A stretch of 64,000 nt of DNA from assembly GCA_937915545.1 (NCBI GenBank), contig CALGIJ010000019.1:310001-374000 (forward strand). Reading direction: 5' to 3'. The position numbers and the translations under genes are program-made. This document shows positions 52,805 through 61,094 of the stretch, one piece after another. Origin of the DNA: an uncultured Desulfobacterales bacterium. GTDB lineage: Bacteria > Desulfobacterota > Desulfobulbia > Desulfobulbales > Desulfocapsaceae. A model generated the notes under the pieces. The model made no database searches and was not told the DNA's origin. It saw nothing but the letters and a program-made list of their open reading frames with translations. Position 1 is the stretch's first letter. The number at the start of each line of letters is the position of its first letter.

Positions 52805-54331
52805 TCAGTCGACGAGTTCGGCGTTTTCAACCGAAAACGCCCCGTCTGCCATGGGGTAGATGCCTTTCAGCTTCTTGACCTTGGCGGCATAGAGGGTGTC
52901 GACGAAGAGGTACCCCCACGGCGCCATCGGCCAGATGGCGTCCTGCAGCTTGCCGTAGGCCTCGCCGCGCACCTTGTTGTCCGCCGAGGCGAGCCCGGCC
53001 TGGATATAGCCGTCGACGTCCTTGTTGGAGAAGAAGCCGAAGTTGGACATCGCCGGCGGGAAGGCCTCGGTAGCGACCAGCGGGCGCAGGGCCCAGTCGG
53101 CGTCGCCGGTGGAGGACGACCAGCCGCCGAAGGCGATGAAGGGCAGGTCCTTGGCCTGGTCGACCTTGTTGCCTTCGAGCTTGTTGTAGAAGCTGGCGGT
53201 GTCCATGGACTGGATGTCGCCGGTGATGCCGATCTCCTTGAGCTGCTGCTGGGCCATCTCGGTGGCGCGCAGGCGGTTGGAGGCATTGGGGGTGAGGAAG
53301 GTCACCTTGAAGCCCTTCTCGTAGCCGGCCTCTTTCATCAGCGCCTTGGCCTTGGCGACATCATAGGGCCAGGGGCTCTGCTTCTTGTAGAAGGGCAGGT
53401 CGGCGGGGATGATCGAGTCGACCTCTTTGGCGGCGCCGCCCCAGGCGATCTTGATGATGGCCTGTTTGTCGAGGGCGTAGTTGATCGCCTGGCGCACCCG
53501 CTGGTCGGCCAGGGGCTCGTACTTGGTGTTCATGATCAGATAGCGGGCGATAATCGACGGCTTGGAGATGAGCTCGATATTCTTGTCTTTCTCCGCCACC
53601 TGCTGCAACTCGGCGGGCATCGGGTAGATGTAGTGGGCCTGCCCGGCGCGGAGCATGGCGAGGCGGGCGCCGCTCTCCGGCACCGGCTTGAAGGTGATCG
53701 AATCGACCTTGACCTGGCCGCGCCAGTAGTCGGGGTTCTTCTTGATCTTGACATGATCGCCGGAGACCCAATCCTCGAAGATGAAGGGCCCGGTGCCGAC
53801 CGGGTGCTTGCTGACCTCGTCACCGTACTGGGCGAGGGCCTTGGGGCTCTGGATGAGGCTGCCGGGGTGGGCGATGGTGTTGGCAAAGGCGCCGAAAGGT
53901 TCCTTGAGGGTGAAACGGATGGTGCTGTCGTCGACGACGGTCACTTCCTTGACCGGCTTCATCAGGCTGCTGCGCTTGTACTTGCCGGTCATCATGCGGT
54001 CGATGTTGACCTTGACCGCCTCGGCGTTGAAGGGGGCGCCGTCATGAAACTTGATGCCCTTGCGGAGCTTGAAGGTGAACTCGGTGGCGGTGTCGTTGAA
54101 GGTGTAGCTCTCGGCGAGCACGGGGATGACGTTGAGGTTCTCGTCGAAGCCGAGCAAGCCCTGGAACATGGCGCGCTGGATGGCGCCGGAATAGGTGTCC
54201 GAGGTGTCGTGGGGGTCCATCGACTTGGCCGTCGATTCCGAAGCGTAGATGATGTCCTTGGTGGCGGCATAGCTCGGGCTGGCGAGCATCAGGCCGACGG
54301 CGATGCACAGGGCCGTTTTGCGTAACAACAT
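52805..54331 (-). CDS. peptide-binding periplasmic protein (SBP_bac_5)
   Basis: A 508-residue binding protein of the DppA/OppA/GsiB family. The signal peptide LCIAVGLMLASPSYA precedes ATKDIIYASESTAKSMDPHDTSDTYSGAIQRAMFQGLLGFDENLNVIPVLAESYTFNDTATEFTF, a classical start. Later marks are IKFHDGAPFNAEAVKVNIDR and KHPVGTGPFIFEDWVSGDHVKIKKNPDYW. Ligand type cannot be read from sequence; a dipeptide or glutathione-like peptide is likely from the neighbours. A 58-base gap with a hairpin separates it from the ATPase gene upstream. Confidence 0.94.
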   Translation of the reverse strand: MLLRKTALCIAVGLMLASPSYAATKDIIYASESTAKSMDPHDTSDTYSGAIQRAMFQGLLGFDENLNVIPVLAESYTFNDTATEFTFKLRKGIKFHDGAPFNAEAVKVNIDRMMTGKYKRSSLMKPVKEVTVVDDSTIRFTLKEPFGAFANTIAHPGSLIQSPKALAQYGDEVSKHPVGTGPFIFEDWVSGDHVKIKKNPDYWRGQVKVDSITFKPVPESGARLAMLRAGQAHYIYPMPAELQQVAEKDKNIELISKPSIIARYLIMNTKYEPLADQRVRQAINYALDKQAIIKIAWGGAAKEVDSIIPADLPFYKKQSPWPYDVAKAKALMKEAGYEKGFKVTFLTPNASNRLRATEMAQQQLKEIGITGDIQSMDTASFYNKLEGNKVDQAKDLPFIAFGGWSSSTGDADWALRPLVATEAFPPAMSNFGFFSNKDVDGYIQAGLASADNKVRGEAYGKLQDAIWPMAPWGYLFVDTLYAAKVKKLKGIYPMADGAFSVENAELVD

Positions 54332-54363
54332 ACCTTCCTCCTTATGGTTCGGTATTGAGAGTG

Positions 54364-54386
54364 CCGGCCCTGACCTTCAGGGCCGG
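54364..54386. repeat. intercistronic hairpin between ATPase and binding-protein genes
   Basis: CCGGCCCTGA and TCAGGGCCGG form a perfect ten-pair stem with a 3-base loop. It could stabilise one part of the message or partially terminate, as is common before high-abundance binding proteins. No T tract follows. Confidence 0.65.
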
Positions 54387-54389
54387 GGT

Positions 54390-56249
54390 TCAAAGCCAGG
54401 GGTTGTCCCGCTTCGGCAGCTCGGCCACCCAGTGACCGGGGCCGACCTCGCCGAGGCGGTAGCGCTCGGGCGGGTCGCTGACCCTCCGCACCGGGCTGGG
54501 GATCTCGCCGATCTGCATGTTAAAGTCGCTGCGCTGCGCCGGATCGGCGATCGGCACCGCCGCCAGCAGTTTCTTGGTGTAGGGGTGCTGCGGCCGCTCG
54601 AAGATGTCGCCGCGTGAGCCGATCTCGACGATCTGCCCGAGATACATGACCGCGACGCGGTGGCAGATGCGCTCCACCACCGCCATGTCGTGGGAGATGA
54701 ACAGGTAGGAGAGCTGGAACTCGCGCTGCAGTTCCATCATCAGGTTGAGCACCGTCGCCTGGATGGAGACGTCCAGTGCCGACACCGCCTCGTCGGCGAC
54801 GATCACCCTGGGGTTGGTGGACAGGGCCCTGGCAATGGCGATGCGCTGCCGCTGTCCTCCGGAAAACTCGTGGGGGTAACGCCCGGCGTGGGCGGCCGGG
54901 ATGCCGACCCGCTCGAGGAGCTGGGTCACTCGGGCTCGCCGCTGTTCCTTGTCGCCCTGCTGGTGGATGAGCATCGGCTCTTCGATGCTCGCCCCCACCG
55001 AGCGCCGTGGGTTGAGGGAGGCAAAGGGGTCCTGGAAGATGAACTGGATGTCCTGGCGCAGCTTCTGCAGGCGGTTGGCCGAGGAGGCCATGATGTCCTC
55101 CCCCTGGAAAACCACTTCGCCCGAGGCCGGCACCAGCCTGATGATGGAGTAGCCGGCGGTGGACTTGCCGCAGCCCGACTCGCCGACGATGCCCAGGGTC
55201 TCCCCGGGGAAGAGGTCGAAGCTGACCCGCTCGACGGCGTGGACGAGATGCGTCGCCGTGCCCCAGAAGGTCTTCTTGGAGACGAAGCGGGTGGTCATGT
55301 CGCGTACGCTGAGGATCGGCTGGCGGTCGTAGCGGGCGGTGTCGACCTCGATCTCCACTGGCGCGGCATCCCCCTCCTGGCGCGACAGCTCCTTTTCCAT
55401 CTCCAGCACCGGCAGGGTCGCCGGGTTGCGCCGGCCGCGCATGCAGCCGAGGCGGGGCACCGCCTTGAGCAGGGCGCGGGTGTAGGGGTGGGCGGGGGCG
55501 GAGAAGATCTCCCGAATGCCGTTCTCCTCGACGATTTTGCCCTGGTACATGACCAGCACGCGGTCGGCGAGCTCGGCCACCACGCCCATGTCATGGGTGA
55601 TGAAGACCACCGCCATGCCCATCCGCGCCTGGAGGTTGCGGATGAGGCCGAGGATCTGTGCCTGGATGGTGACGTCGAGGGCGGTGGTCGGCTCGTCGGC
55701 GATGAGCAGCTGCGGCTCGCAGGCCAGGGCCATGGCGGTCATCACCCGCTGGCGCATGCCCCCCGACATCTGGTGCGGGTACTCGTCGATGCGCCGCCTG
55801 GCATCGGGGATGCGCACCAGCTCGAGCAGTTCGAGCACCTTGGCGGTGACATCGCCGCGACTTGCCCGACCGTGGGTGATGAGCGCCTCGGCGATCTGGT
55901 TGCCGATGGTGAACAGGGGGTTGAGCGAGGTCATCGGCTCCTGGAAGATCATCGACATGTCGTTGCCTCTGATCGTCCCCGCCTCGTCGGCGCCAAGACG
56001 GGTGATGTCTTTGAGGCTGCCGTCCTTGCGGCGCAGAGAGATGGTCCCCGAGTCGGTGCGCACCAGGGGCAGGAGATGCATGACGCGGCGCATGGTGACC
56101 GTCTTCCCCGAGCCCGACTCGCCGACGATGGCCAGAGTCTCGCCCTTTTTCACCGCGAAGCTCACCCCGTGCAGGACCTGGACGTAGCCGTCGATGGTGG
56201 GAAAGCTCAGGCTGAGGTTATCGACGCTGAGGATCTCTTCCGGCCGCAT
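54390..56249 (-). CDS. oligopeptide ABC transporter double ATPase, DppD-DppF fusion (GsiA-like)
   Basis: A 619-residue fusion of two ABC ATPase domains. Domain one (about 5-260): Walker A GESGSGKTVT, signature MSGGMRQRVMTAMAL, Walker B LLIADEPTTALDV. Domain two (about 310-560): GESGCGKSTAGYS, FSGGQRQRIAIARAL, VIVADEAVSALDV (alanine in place of proline). Each is followed by an oligopeptide-type C-terminal segment (HPYTRALLKAVPRLG, HPYTKKLLAAVPIADP). It drives both permease subunits. It lies 10 bases downstream of the dipeptidase gene. Confidence 0.95.
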   Translation of the reverse strand: MRPEEILSVDNLSLSFPTIDGYVQVLHGVSFAVKKGETLAIVGESGSGKTVTMRRVMHLLPLVRTDSGTISLRRKDGSLKDITRLGADEAGTIRGNDMSMIFQEPMTSLNPLFTIGNQIAEALITHGRASRGDVTAKVLELLELVRIPDARRRIDEYPHQMSGGMRQRVMTAMALACEPQLLIADEPTTALDVTIQAQILGLIRNLQARMGMAVVFITHDMGVVAELADRVLVMYQGKIVEENGIREIFSAPAHPYTRALLKAVPRLGCMRGRRNPATLPVLEMEKELSRQEGDAAPVEIEVDTARYDRQPILSVRDMTTRFVSKKTFWGTATHLVHAVERVSFDLFPGETLGIVGESGCGKSTAGYSIIRLVPASGEVVFQGEDIMASSANRLQKLRQDIQFIFQDPFASLNPRRSVGASIEEPMLIHQQGDKEQRRARVTQLLERVGIPAAHAGRYPHEFSGGQRQRIAIARALSTNPRVIVADEAVSALDVSIQATVLNLMMELQREFQLSYLFISHDMAVVERICHRVAVMYLGQIVEIGSRGDIFERPQHPYTKKLLAAVPIADPAQRSDFNMQIGEIPSPVRRVSDPPERYRLGEVGPGHWVAELPKRDNPWL

Positions 56250-56259
56250 GCTCCCGCCC

Positions 56260-57432
56260 TTATTCGAAATAGCCCTTGACGACGAGGCTGCCGTCGCGCT
56301 TCACCACCCGGCCGCCGGCAAGCACGTGGGCGATGGTCATGGTCGCCGGGTCGAGGACCACCAGGTCGGCGTCGGCGTCGGGGCAGATCTCGCCCTTGCG
56401 CCCGGCGAGCCCGTAGAGGGCGGCCGGGGTTGAGGTCAGCGGGCGCAGGGCCTGGGAGAGGTCCATGCCGAGGCTGTTGACGAGGCGGTTCAGCTCGAAG
56501 AGCAGCGAGCAGGGCGAGCCGATGCCCATGCCGACGATATGGCGGCGGTCGCTGTCCCAGACCGGCAGGGAGCCGCCGGCGTCGGAGCTGAAGGTCACCC
56601 GGTCAAAGAGCCCGCGCTCCTGCGCGGTGAGTGCGAAGTCGGCGGCGGTGAGGTGCCTGTCCCCCGCCGGTGGCACCTCGGTGAGGCAGGTGGCGTCGGC
56701 GGTGGCCCCCAGCGCGGCCAGCTGCAGGACCTGCTCGAGCAGTGCCGGGTCATGGCGGTTGACATGGGTGGCGACGAACATGTCGGCGCGGATGCCGTAG
56801 TCCTTGACCACCCTGAGGATGAGCGACAGGCGCTCCTCGCGGATACCGGTGTGCACGGTGATGATGCCCGGCTTGCCGGCGACCAGGGCGGCGACGCGGA
56901 CATCGGCGGCAAGAGCCGCCAGGCCCGGGGCATCGATATGGGGGCCGCGGGTGTCGGCGAGGGCCAGCTTGACGCCGATGGCCGGGCGCAGGTAGGTGAG
57001 GTCGCGGCCCACCGAGCCGGTGACGGTCGGCGAGGGGTGCCAGTAGGAGCCGGTCAGCATGAGGGCAGTGAGTCCCTCGTTGTTGAAGGCCTCGGTCTTG
57101 GCGTAGAGGCTCTCCACCGAGCGGGTCAGGGCGTCGGTGCCGAGCAGGCCGACGGCGGTGGTGACACCGTTGTCGAAGTTCATCGACACCCGCATCTCCG
57201 GGGTGCGGGTATGGAAGCCGCCCTCGCCGCCGCCGCCGGTGAAGTGCTGGTGGCCGTCGACGAAGCCCGGCACCACTGCCAGGCCGGCAGCGTCGATGAC
57301 TTCGACGTCGCCGGGCAGCGAGCGCGGGTCGATGTGCGCGGCAAGGTGGAGGACCTTGCCGCCACCGATGAGAATGTCGGTCCGACCCCGATTCTCGGGG
57401 GCGTAGACGGTACCGTTGCTGATGAGTTTCAT
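56260..57432 (-). CDS. iadA: isoaspartyl (beta-aspartyl) dipeptidase
   Basis: Hydrolyses beta-aspartyl dipeptides from damaged proteins or from cyanophycin. The start at 57432 gives 390 residues, the length of E. coli IadA. Metal ligands are in DGHQHFTGGGGEGGF, and the signature PGIITVHTGIREERLSLILRVVKDYGI is typical. ATHVNRHDPALLEQ, TFSSDAGGSLPVW and STPAALYGL close the family pattern. An ATG at 57498 with AAGGAG would add 22 residues; AGGG six bases before 57432 supports the shorter one. First gene of the peptide operon. About 400 non-coding bases lie upstream. Confidence 0.92.
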   Translation of the reverse strand: MKLISNGTVYAPENRGRTDILIGGGKVLHLAAHIDPRSLPGDVEVIDAAGLAVVPGFVDGHQHFTGGGGEGGFHTRTPEMRVSMNFDNGVTTAVGLLGTDALTRSVESLYAKTEAFNNEGLTALMLTGSYWHPSPTVTGSVGRDLTYLRPAIGVKLALADTRGPHIDAPGLAALAADVRVAALVAGKPGIITVHTGIREERLSLILRVVKDYGIRADMFVATHVNRHDPALLEQVLQLAALGATADATCLTEVPPAGDRHLTAADFALTAQERGLFDRVTFSSDAGGSLPVWDSDRRHIVGMGIGSPCSLLFELNRLVNSLGMDLSQALRPLTSTPAALYGLAGRKGEICPDADADLVVLDPATMTIAHVLAGGRVVKRDGSLVVKGYFE

Positions 57433-57832
57433 GGCCATCCCTATATGGTCGTCAGCGCCGGCCTCGAGCCGGGCGTGGTTGGCGGTTCTCTGTGTCATGG
57501 CTGGCAGCTCCTTCACGGTCGAAGGAGGATGGGCCCTAGCCTATAACAACCTACTACAACCCGTTATGTCCCCTGTCAACCCTTTTCCCACCATCAAGAG
57601 CCTTGATTCTCTGCTTGAACTGCGAGGTGGGGGGACAGCCCTTTTTAGGGTGGTTTGGGTGTTTTGGCTGAGTCATGGGCGGATGGAATGTGGGCTGGAT
57701 GGGCGGCCGCGGCGGCCGGCGTGCAGGGCTTCGTGCTCAAGCCCTTCACCAGGGAGAGGCTGGGTAGGGTCCTCCGCGAGGTGCTCGATGGCGACAGGCA
57801 ACGCTGAGCCTTTCGCCCGTGGTGTCGCGCTT
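57433..57832. other. 400-base region between the peptide and Liv operons
   Basis: No complete gene. It should hold the promoter of the iadA operon; the stretch 57538-57580 is the least GC-rich, but no clear -35/-10 pair is seen. A degraded receiver-domain fragment occupies about 57700-57807. Confidence 0.5.
57706..57807 (+). pseudogene. remnant of a response-regulator receiver domain (C-terminal end)
   Basis: This frame ends AAAAGVQGFVLKPF, then TRERLGRVLREVLDGDRQR and a stop at 57805-57807. GVQGFVLKPF is the lysine-proline-phenylalanine switch and last helix of a CheY-like receiver domain. Nothing upstream in this frame matches the rest of the domain, and there is no start codon or ribosome binding site. 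It is probably the tail of a histidine kinase or regulator gene lost by deletion. Confidence 0.6.
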
Positions 57833-58537
57833 TCAGTGCAGACCGAGGTAGGCCGAGGCCAGGGTGGCGTCGCCGCGCGCCTGCGCGGCGCTGCCCGTCC
57901 ATACGGTGCGGCCCGACTCGAGGACGCAGATATGGTCGGCCACCGCCAGGGCGCGCTCGGTGTTCTGCTCCACCAGCAGCACTGCCAGACCCTCGCTGCG
58001 CAGGCGCTCCAGGGCCTGGTAGCAGAGGTCGATGACCTTTGGCATCAGCCCCAGCGACAGCTCGTCGATCATGATCAGCCGTGGCCGCGCCATCAGGGCG
58101 CGGGCGATGGCCAGCATCTGCTGCTCGCCGCCGGAGAGGTTGCCGGCCGGCAGGGGCAGACGTTCGGCGAGGCGCGGGAAGAGGTCGAGGACGCGGTCGC
58201 GGTCGCGGCGGAAGTCGGCGGCGGGGTGGATGAGGCCGCCGATGCGCAGGTTATCCTCGACGCTGAGGTCTTTGAAGAGGCGGCGGCCCTCGGGGGCGAT
58301 GGCGATGCCGGCGTGCACCCGCCGCGCCACCGGCAAGCGGCTGATATCCTCGCCATTGAGGAGGATGCGCCCCTCCTGCAAGGCGACGTGGCCGGCGACA
58401 CACATCAAGGTCGAGGACTTGCCGGCGCCGTTGGCGCCGAGCAGGCCGGTGATCTCCCCTTCACGCAGGATGAGCGACAGGCCGTGCACGGCGCGAAAGG
58501 CGTCGTAGCCGCAGGAGATGGAGTCCAGTTCAAGCAT
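57833..58537 (-). CDS. livF: branched-chain amino acid ABC transporter ATPase, LivF type
   Basis: A 234-residue ABC ATPase. Walker A is GANGAGKSSTLM, the signature LSGGEQQMLAIARAL, Walker B LIMIDELSLGLMP, and the switch histidine is replaced by VEQNTERAL, where the usual glutamine/histidine pattern of LivF (LLVEQN) holds. It ends with the family's typical ...AYLGLH. Its start overlaps the livG stop by 8 bases. It is the last gene of the Liv operon. Confidence 0.95.
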   Translation of the reverse strand: MLELDSISCGYDAFRAVHGLSLILREGEITGLLGANGAGKSSTLMCVAGHVALQEGRILLNGEDISRLPVARRVHAGIAIAPEGRRLFKDLSVEDNLRIGGLIHPAADFRRDRDRVLDLFPRLAERLPLPAGNLSGGEQQMLAIARALMARPRLIMIDELSLGLMPKVIDLCYQALERLRSEGLAVLLVEQNTERALAVADHICVLESGRTVWTGSAAQARGDATLASAYLGLH

Positions 58538-59351
58538 CGTCGCCCCCTCTGGGTTGCCGGTTGTGGCGCTCGTCGCCGGCGCCGTTGCCGAGGTAGGCGG
58601 CGCGCACCGTTTCGAGGTGCATGACCGATTTCGGCTCGCCCTCGGCGATCTTGCGGCCGTTGTCGAGGACCACCAGCCTCTTGCAGATGCGCAGCACCTC
58701 GCCCAGGTTGTGCTCGATGAGGACGATGGTCACCCCCTGGGCGTTGATGTCGCTGATGGTCGTCGCCAGGGACTCGGCCTCCTGGGAGTTGAGTCCGGCG
58801 AGGGGTTCGTCGAGGAGGAGGAGCAGCGGCTGCAGGGCCAGGGCGCGGGCCACTTCGAGGCGCTTGAGCACCCCGAGGGGCATGACTGCCGGGTTGTCCT
58901 CGCCGTGGCGGGCGATGCCCACCCGTTCCAGGAGCTCCCCGGCCACCCGCAGTTCCTCGCTTCGCGACAGGCTGAGCAGGGCGCGCAGCGGCGACAGGGT
59001 CTTGCGGTAGCCGGCGGCCAGGGCGACGTTGTCGGCCACGGTGATATCGCGGAAGGGTTTGACCAATTGCTGGGAGAGGGCCATGCCGAGGCGGATGCGC
59101 CGCTCGATGCTCATGCCGTCGAGGGGCCGGCCGGAGAGGCGGACGCTGCCCCGTTCCGGCTGCACGACGCCGGTGATGGCGCGCAGCATGGTGGTCTTGC
59201 CGGCGCCATTGGGGCCGATGAGACCGAGCAGGTCGCCACGTTCGACGGTGAAGGAGACGTCGTCGATGGCGAGCACGCCGCCGAAGCGCACCGTGACCTT
59301 GTCGACCTCGAGGAGAGGCATTGCCGTCGGGGAAATAGCCATGGCGCTCAT
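58530..59351 (-). CDS. livG: branched-chain amino acid ABC transporter ATPase, LivG type
   Basis: A 273-residue ABC ATPase. Walker A is GPNGAGKTTMLRAITG, and Walker B LLLLLDEPLAGLNSQE. The signature region is weak (VMPLGVLKRLEVARAL in place of LSYGQQRRLEIARAL), a visible deviation from the family: LSxGxQ has become MPLGVLK. VLIEHNLGEVLRICKRLVVLDNGRKIAEG is standard. GGGAGCAA precedes the ATG, which overlaps livM by 4 bases. A longer frame upstream reads livM out of phase and is not coding. Confidence 0.92.
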   Translation of the reverse strand: MSAMAISPTAMPLLEVDKVTVRFGGVLAIDDVSFTVERGDLLGLIGPNGAGKTTMLRAITGVVQPERGSVRLSGRPLDGMSIERRIRLGMALSQQLVKPFRDITVADNVALAAGYRKTLSPLRALLSLSRSEELRVAGELLERVGIARHGEDNPAVMPLGVLKRLEVARALALQPLLLLLDEPLAGLNSQEAESLATTISDINAQGVTIVLIEHNLGEVLRICKRLVVLDNGRKIAEGEPKSVMHLETVRAAYLGNGAGDERHNRQPRGGDDA

Positions 59352-60205
59352 TTGCTCCCGCCCTCCGCCCGGCGCTTGAAGAGATGGCGCCGCACCAGCC
59401 CGGCCATGCCGTCGGGGACGAAGCGGATCATGAGAAAGAGCAGGCTGCCGTAGACGAGCAGCTTGTAGTCGCCGATGAACTGGAACCAGGCCGGCAGGGC
59501 GGAGAGCAGGGCGGCGGCGACGGTGACCCCGACCACCGAGCCGATGCCGCCGACCACCACCATCGACAGTACGGTGATCGACTCGACAAAGCCGAAGCTG
59601 TCCGGGCCGATATACTGGAAGTGATAGGCGTAGAGGGCCCCGGTCAGCCCGGCCAGGGCGGTGCCGATGGCGAAGGCGGCGAGCTTGTAGCGCGGCACGT
59701 TGATGCCCAGCACGCGCATGGTGTCCTCGTCCTCGGCGATGCCGTTGAAGACTCGGCCCATCCACGAGCGGCGCAGGTAGACGCAGAGGGCCATGACGAG
59801 GATGGCGCAGAGGACGGTGAAGAGCATGAAGCCGAGCTTGGACATGTTGCTGCCGGTAATACCGGCGATGCCCAGTTCGCCGCCCAGCCACTCGCGCTGA
59901 CGGACGATGCCGACGAAGAGAAAGCCCACCCCCATGGTGGTGATGGCCAGGAAGTCGGCCCGCACCCGCAGGCTGGTCAGGCCGACCACCGTGCCCACCG
60001 CCCCGGCGAGGAGCATGGCCAGGGGCAGGGTGGCCAGGAAGGGCACCCCGGCCTTGGCGAGCATGGCGGCGAGGTAAGCGCCGACGCCGAGGAAGGCGGC
60101 GTGGCCGAGGCTGATCTGCCCGCAGAAGCCGGTGATGAGGTTGAGCGACAGGGCGAAGAGGACGCTGATCGCCATGGTGGTCATCAGGGAGATTTCATAG
60201 TTCAT
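59348..60205 (-). CDS. livM: branched-chain amino acid ABC transporter permease, LivM type
   Basis: A 285-residue inner-membrane permease with about eight to nine helices. The start SVLFALSLNLITGFCGQISLGHAAFLGVGAYLAAMLA is the LivM hallmark, and the EAA-like loop is RRSWMGRVFNGIAEDEDTMRVLGINVPRYKLAAFAIGTALAGLTGALYAYHFQYIGPDSFGF. It ends in RFVPDGMAGLVRRHLFK. It lies 11 bases after livH and overlaps livG by 4. Confidence 0.94.
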   Translation of the reverse strand: MNYEISLMTTMAISVLFALSLNLITGFCGQISLGHAAFLGVGAYLAAMLAKAGVPFLATLPLAMLLAGAVGTVVGLTSLRVRADFLAITTMGVGFLFVGIVRQREWLGGELGIAGITGSNMSKLGFMLFTVLCAILVMALCVYLRRSWMGRVFNGIAEDEDTMRVLGINVPRYKLAAFAIGTALAGLTGALYAYHFQYIGPDSFGFVESITVLSMVVVGGIGSVVGVTVAAALLSALPAWFQFIGDYKLLVYGSLLFLMIRFVPDGMAGLVRRHLFKRRAEGGSK

Positions 60206-60216
60206 GCCGGGGTTCC

Positions 60217-61080
60217 TCAACGACGGGAGAACAGTCCCTGGGGCCTGACCATCAGCACCAGGATGAGAAAGGCGAAGGCGATGGCGTTGCGGTCGAGCAG
60301 CTTGCCAAGGTAGATGGTGCCATAGGCCTCGACCACCCCCAGCACCAGGGCGGCGGCGAGGGTGCCGCGCACCGAGCCGAGGCCGCCGAGGACGATGATC
60401 GCCAGGGCCTTGTAGGAGGGCACGCTGCCCATGGTCGGCTCGACCAGGTTGTTGAGCAAGGCCACCCAGACGCCGGCGAAGGCGGCCAGGGCCGAGCCGA
60501 CGAAGAAGTTGAGGTCGCGCACCAGGCGCAGGGAGATGCCAAAGGACTCGGCCATCTGCGGGTCGGAGACGGTGGCCTGGCAGGCCAGGCCGAGGCGGGT
60601 GCCGTTCTGCAGCCGCGACAGCACGAAGATGATCGCCAGGCTGCCGATCATCACCAGCAGCTCGGCCATCTTGAGACGGATGGTGCCGAAGAGCAGCAGC
60701 TGCTGCTGCAGCGGCGGGTCGACAAAGGAGATGCCCTGGGCGCCGAAGAATACGCGGAAGGCCTCTTCGGAGGCGATGTACAGGCCGATGGAGGCGATCA
60801 GGGCGACAAAGGGCGGTTTGTCGAGGAGCGGCTGATAGGCGAGCCGGTAGGTGATGACCCCGGCGCAGCCGGCGATCGCCATCGCCGCGGCGAAGCCGAG
60901 GATCAGGCTGCCGCTGGCGTTGCAGACGAGGATGCCGACGTAGGCGCCGAGGGTGAAGAAGGCCGCGTGGGCGACATGGAGAATGCGCAGCAGGCCGTAG
61001 ACCAGGGTCAGCCCAAGGGCGATCAGGGCGTAGATGCTGCCCTGAACCAGCCCCTGGGTGAAGAGTTCGACGAGAAGCAT
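60217..61080 (-). CDS. livH: branched-chain amino acid ABC transporter permease, LivH type
   Basis: A 287-residue permease, partner of LivM. Diagnostic are LFTQGLVQGSIYALIALGLTLVYGLLRILHVAHAAFFTLGAY, the loop GTRLGLACQATVSDPQMAESFGISLRLVRDLNFFVGSALAAFAGVWVAL, and IIVLGGLGSVRGTLAAALVLGVVEAYGT. The leucine-rich helices number about eight. It lies 14 bases downstream of livK. Confidence 0.94.
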   Translation of the reverse strand: MLLVELFTQGLVQGSIYALIALGLTLVYGLLRILHVAHAAFFTLGAYVGILVCNASGSLILGFAAAMAIAGCAGVITYRLAYQPLLDKPPFVALIASIGLYIASEEAFRVFFGAQGISFVDPPLQQQLLLFGTIRLKMAELLVMIGSLAIIFVLSRLQNGTRLGLACQATVSDPQMAESFGISLRLVRDLNFFVGSALAAFAGVWVALLNNLVEPTMGSVPSYKALAIIVLGGLGSVRGTLAAALVLGVVEAYGTIYLGKLLDRNAIAFAFLILVLMVRPQGLFSRR

Positions 61081-61094
61081 GGGCCCTGGCAGGG

